This document shows positions 63,600 to 64,000 of a DNA stretch of 64,000 nucleotides, one piece after another; the stretch's first letter is position 1; every line of letters starts with the position of its first letter. The stretch is taken from NCBI RefSeq assembly GCF_022549225.1, contig NZ_JAKZFD010000001.1:124001-188000 (forward strand), in the 5' to 3' direction. The notes beneath the pieces were generated by a model that searched no databases, was not told the origin of the DNA, and saw only the letters and a list, made by a program, of their open reading frames with translations. The position numbers and the translations under genes are program-made. Origin of the DNA: Pelomonas sp. CA6 (lineage in GTDB: Bacteria; Pseudomonadota; Gammaproteobacteria; Burkholderiales; Burkholderiaceae_C).

Positions 63600-64000
63600 A
63601 TGGATCACAGCAAGGACGGCGGCGCCGCAGCCGCCAGCTCGACGCGCCCCTATCTGATCAGGGCGCTGCACGAGTGGTGCACCGACAACGGCTTCACGCC
63701 CTACATCGCGGTCCACGTCGACCGCTCGGTGCAGGTGCCGATGGAGTACGTCAGCAACCACGAGATCGTGCTGAACGTCGGTTTCGACGCCACCAGCAAT
63801 CTGGACCTGGGCAATGAACTGATCCAGTTCAAGGCCCGGTTCGGCGGCGTGGCGCGCGAGATCATCGTCCCGGTGGATCATGTGGTGGCCATCTACGCGC
63901 GCGAGAACGGGCAGGGCATGGCCTTCCCGGCGCCGACGCCGGAGGAATCCGTCGCGGTGGTCTCGCCACCCGCGTCTGCGCCCGCGCCCGCGCGCGGATT
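63600..64000 (+). CDS. sspB: ClpXP adaptor SspB, N-terminal part (runs off the right end)
   Basis: Delivers ssrA-tagged proteins to ClpXP. The first 133 codons are present. Residues about 17-105 form the substrate-binding domain (RPYLIRALHEWCTDNGFTPYIAVHVD, MEYVSNHEIVLNVG, IQFKARFGGVAREIIVPVDHVVAIYARENGQGM). A Pro/Ala-rich linker then begins and the window ends before the ClpX-binding tail. It lies directly after sspA, the conserved arrangement. Confidence 0.94.
   Translation, partial: MDHSKDGGAAAASSTRPYLIRALHEWCTDNGFTPYIAVHVDRSVQVPMEYVSNHEIVLNVGFDATSNLDLGNELIQFKARFGGVAREIIVPVDHVVAIYARENGQGMAFPAPTPEESVAVVSPPASAPAPARG

Overview
The window is high-GC, gene-dense DNA from a betaproteobacterium. 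Gene families and neighbourhoods (dusB-fis-purH, imuA-imuB-dnaE2, hisI-hisE-HIT-tatABC, petABC-sspA-sspB, argB with slmA nearby, a PEP-CTERM protein, a phasin) point to Burkholderiales, probably the Rubrivivax/Leptothrix/Roseateles side. That placement is inference from gene content only. No rRNA, tRNA, CRISPR array, prophage, insertion sequence or transposase was recognised, and no stretch longer than 300 bases lacks a gene.

Region 1 (1-7.6 kb) is an iron-siderophore locus. A truncated AraC/PchR-like regulator diverges from a tightly overlapping operon: TonB-dependent receptor, DUF2218 protein, periplasmic binding protein, two FecCD permeases, ATPase and an IroE-like esterase. A Fur-box-like site lies in the divergent promoter. 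Together they would bind a ferric siderophore, import it and hydrolyse it. Region 2 (7.6-16.1 kb) has a GMC alcohol oxidase/dehydrogenase with an aldehyde dehydrogenase, then purH-fis-dusB, a small membrane protein and an M32 carboxypeptidase. Region 3 (16.1-23.2 kb) holds a PEP-CTERM protein, a patatin lipase, a PhaF-like phasin, a two-domain fatty acyl-CoA reductase closely resembling the Marinobacter wax-ester enzyme, a quinone-reductase-like protein and a class D beta-lactamase.

Region 4 (23.2-30.2 kb) is the SOS mutagenesis cassette imuA-imuB-dnaE2 with a perfect LexA box overlapping the imuA promoter, followed by an unrecognised helical-repeat protein. Region 5 (30.3-43.8 kb) starts with a GNAT acetyltransferase, a secreted protein with three copies of one domain and a Crp/Fnr regulator. 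It continues into a Liv-type ABC importer flanked by two different acyl-CoA ligases, then a cupin, a Bug/TctC solute receptor and a VOC protein.

Region 6 (43.8-64 kb) is mostly housekeeping: dtd, a CDF metal exporter, argB, a HAD phosphatase, an orphan response regulator, slmA, a DUF815 ATPase, a Nudix hydrolase, hisI-hisE, a HIT protein, tatABC, a DegS-type protease, a Nif3-like protein, a PdxA-family enzyme, a DUF1631 protein, mscL, petABC, sspA and the start of sspB.

Points most worth a second look: the acyl-CoA reductase beside the phasin; the LexA-controlled, possibly leaderless imuA start; the three-repeat secreted protein; a 15-base word (GGGGTCAGGTCTTGC) recurring inside unrelated genes; divergent genes with overlapping start codons; and the Liv-type importer with two ligases. 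No clearly undescribed multi-gene system was found.
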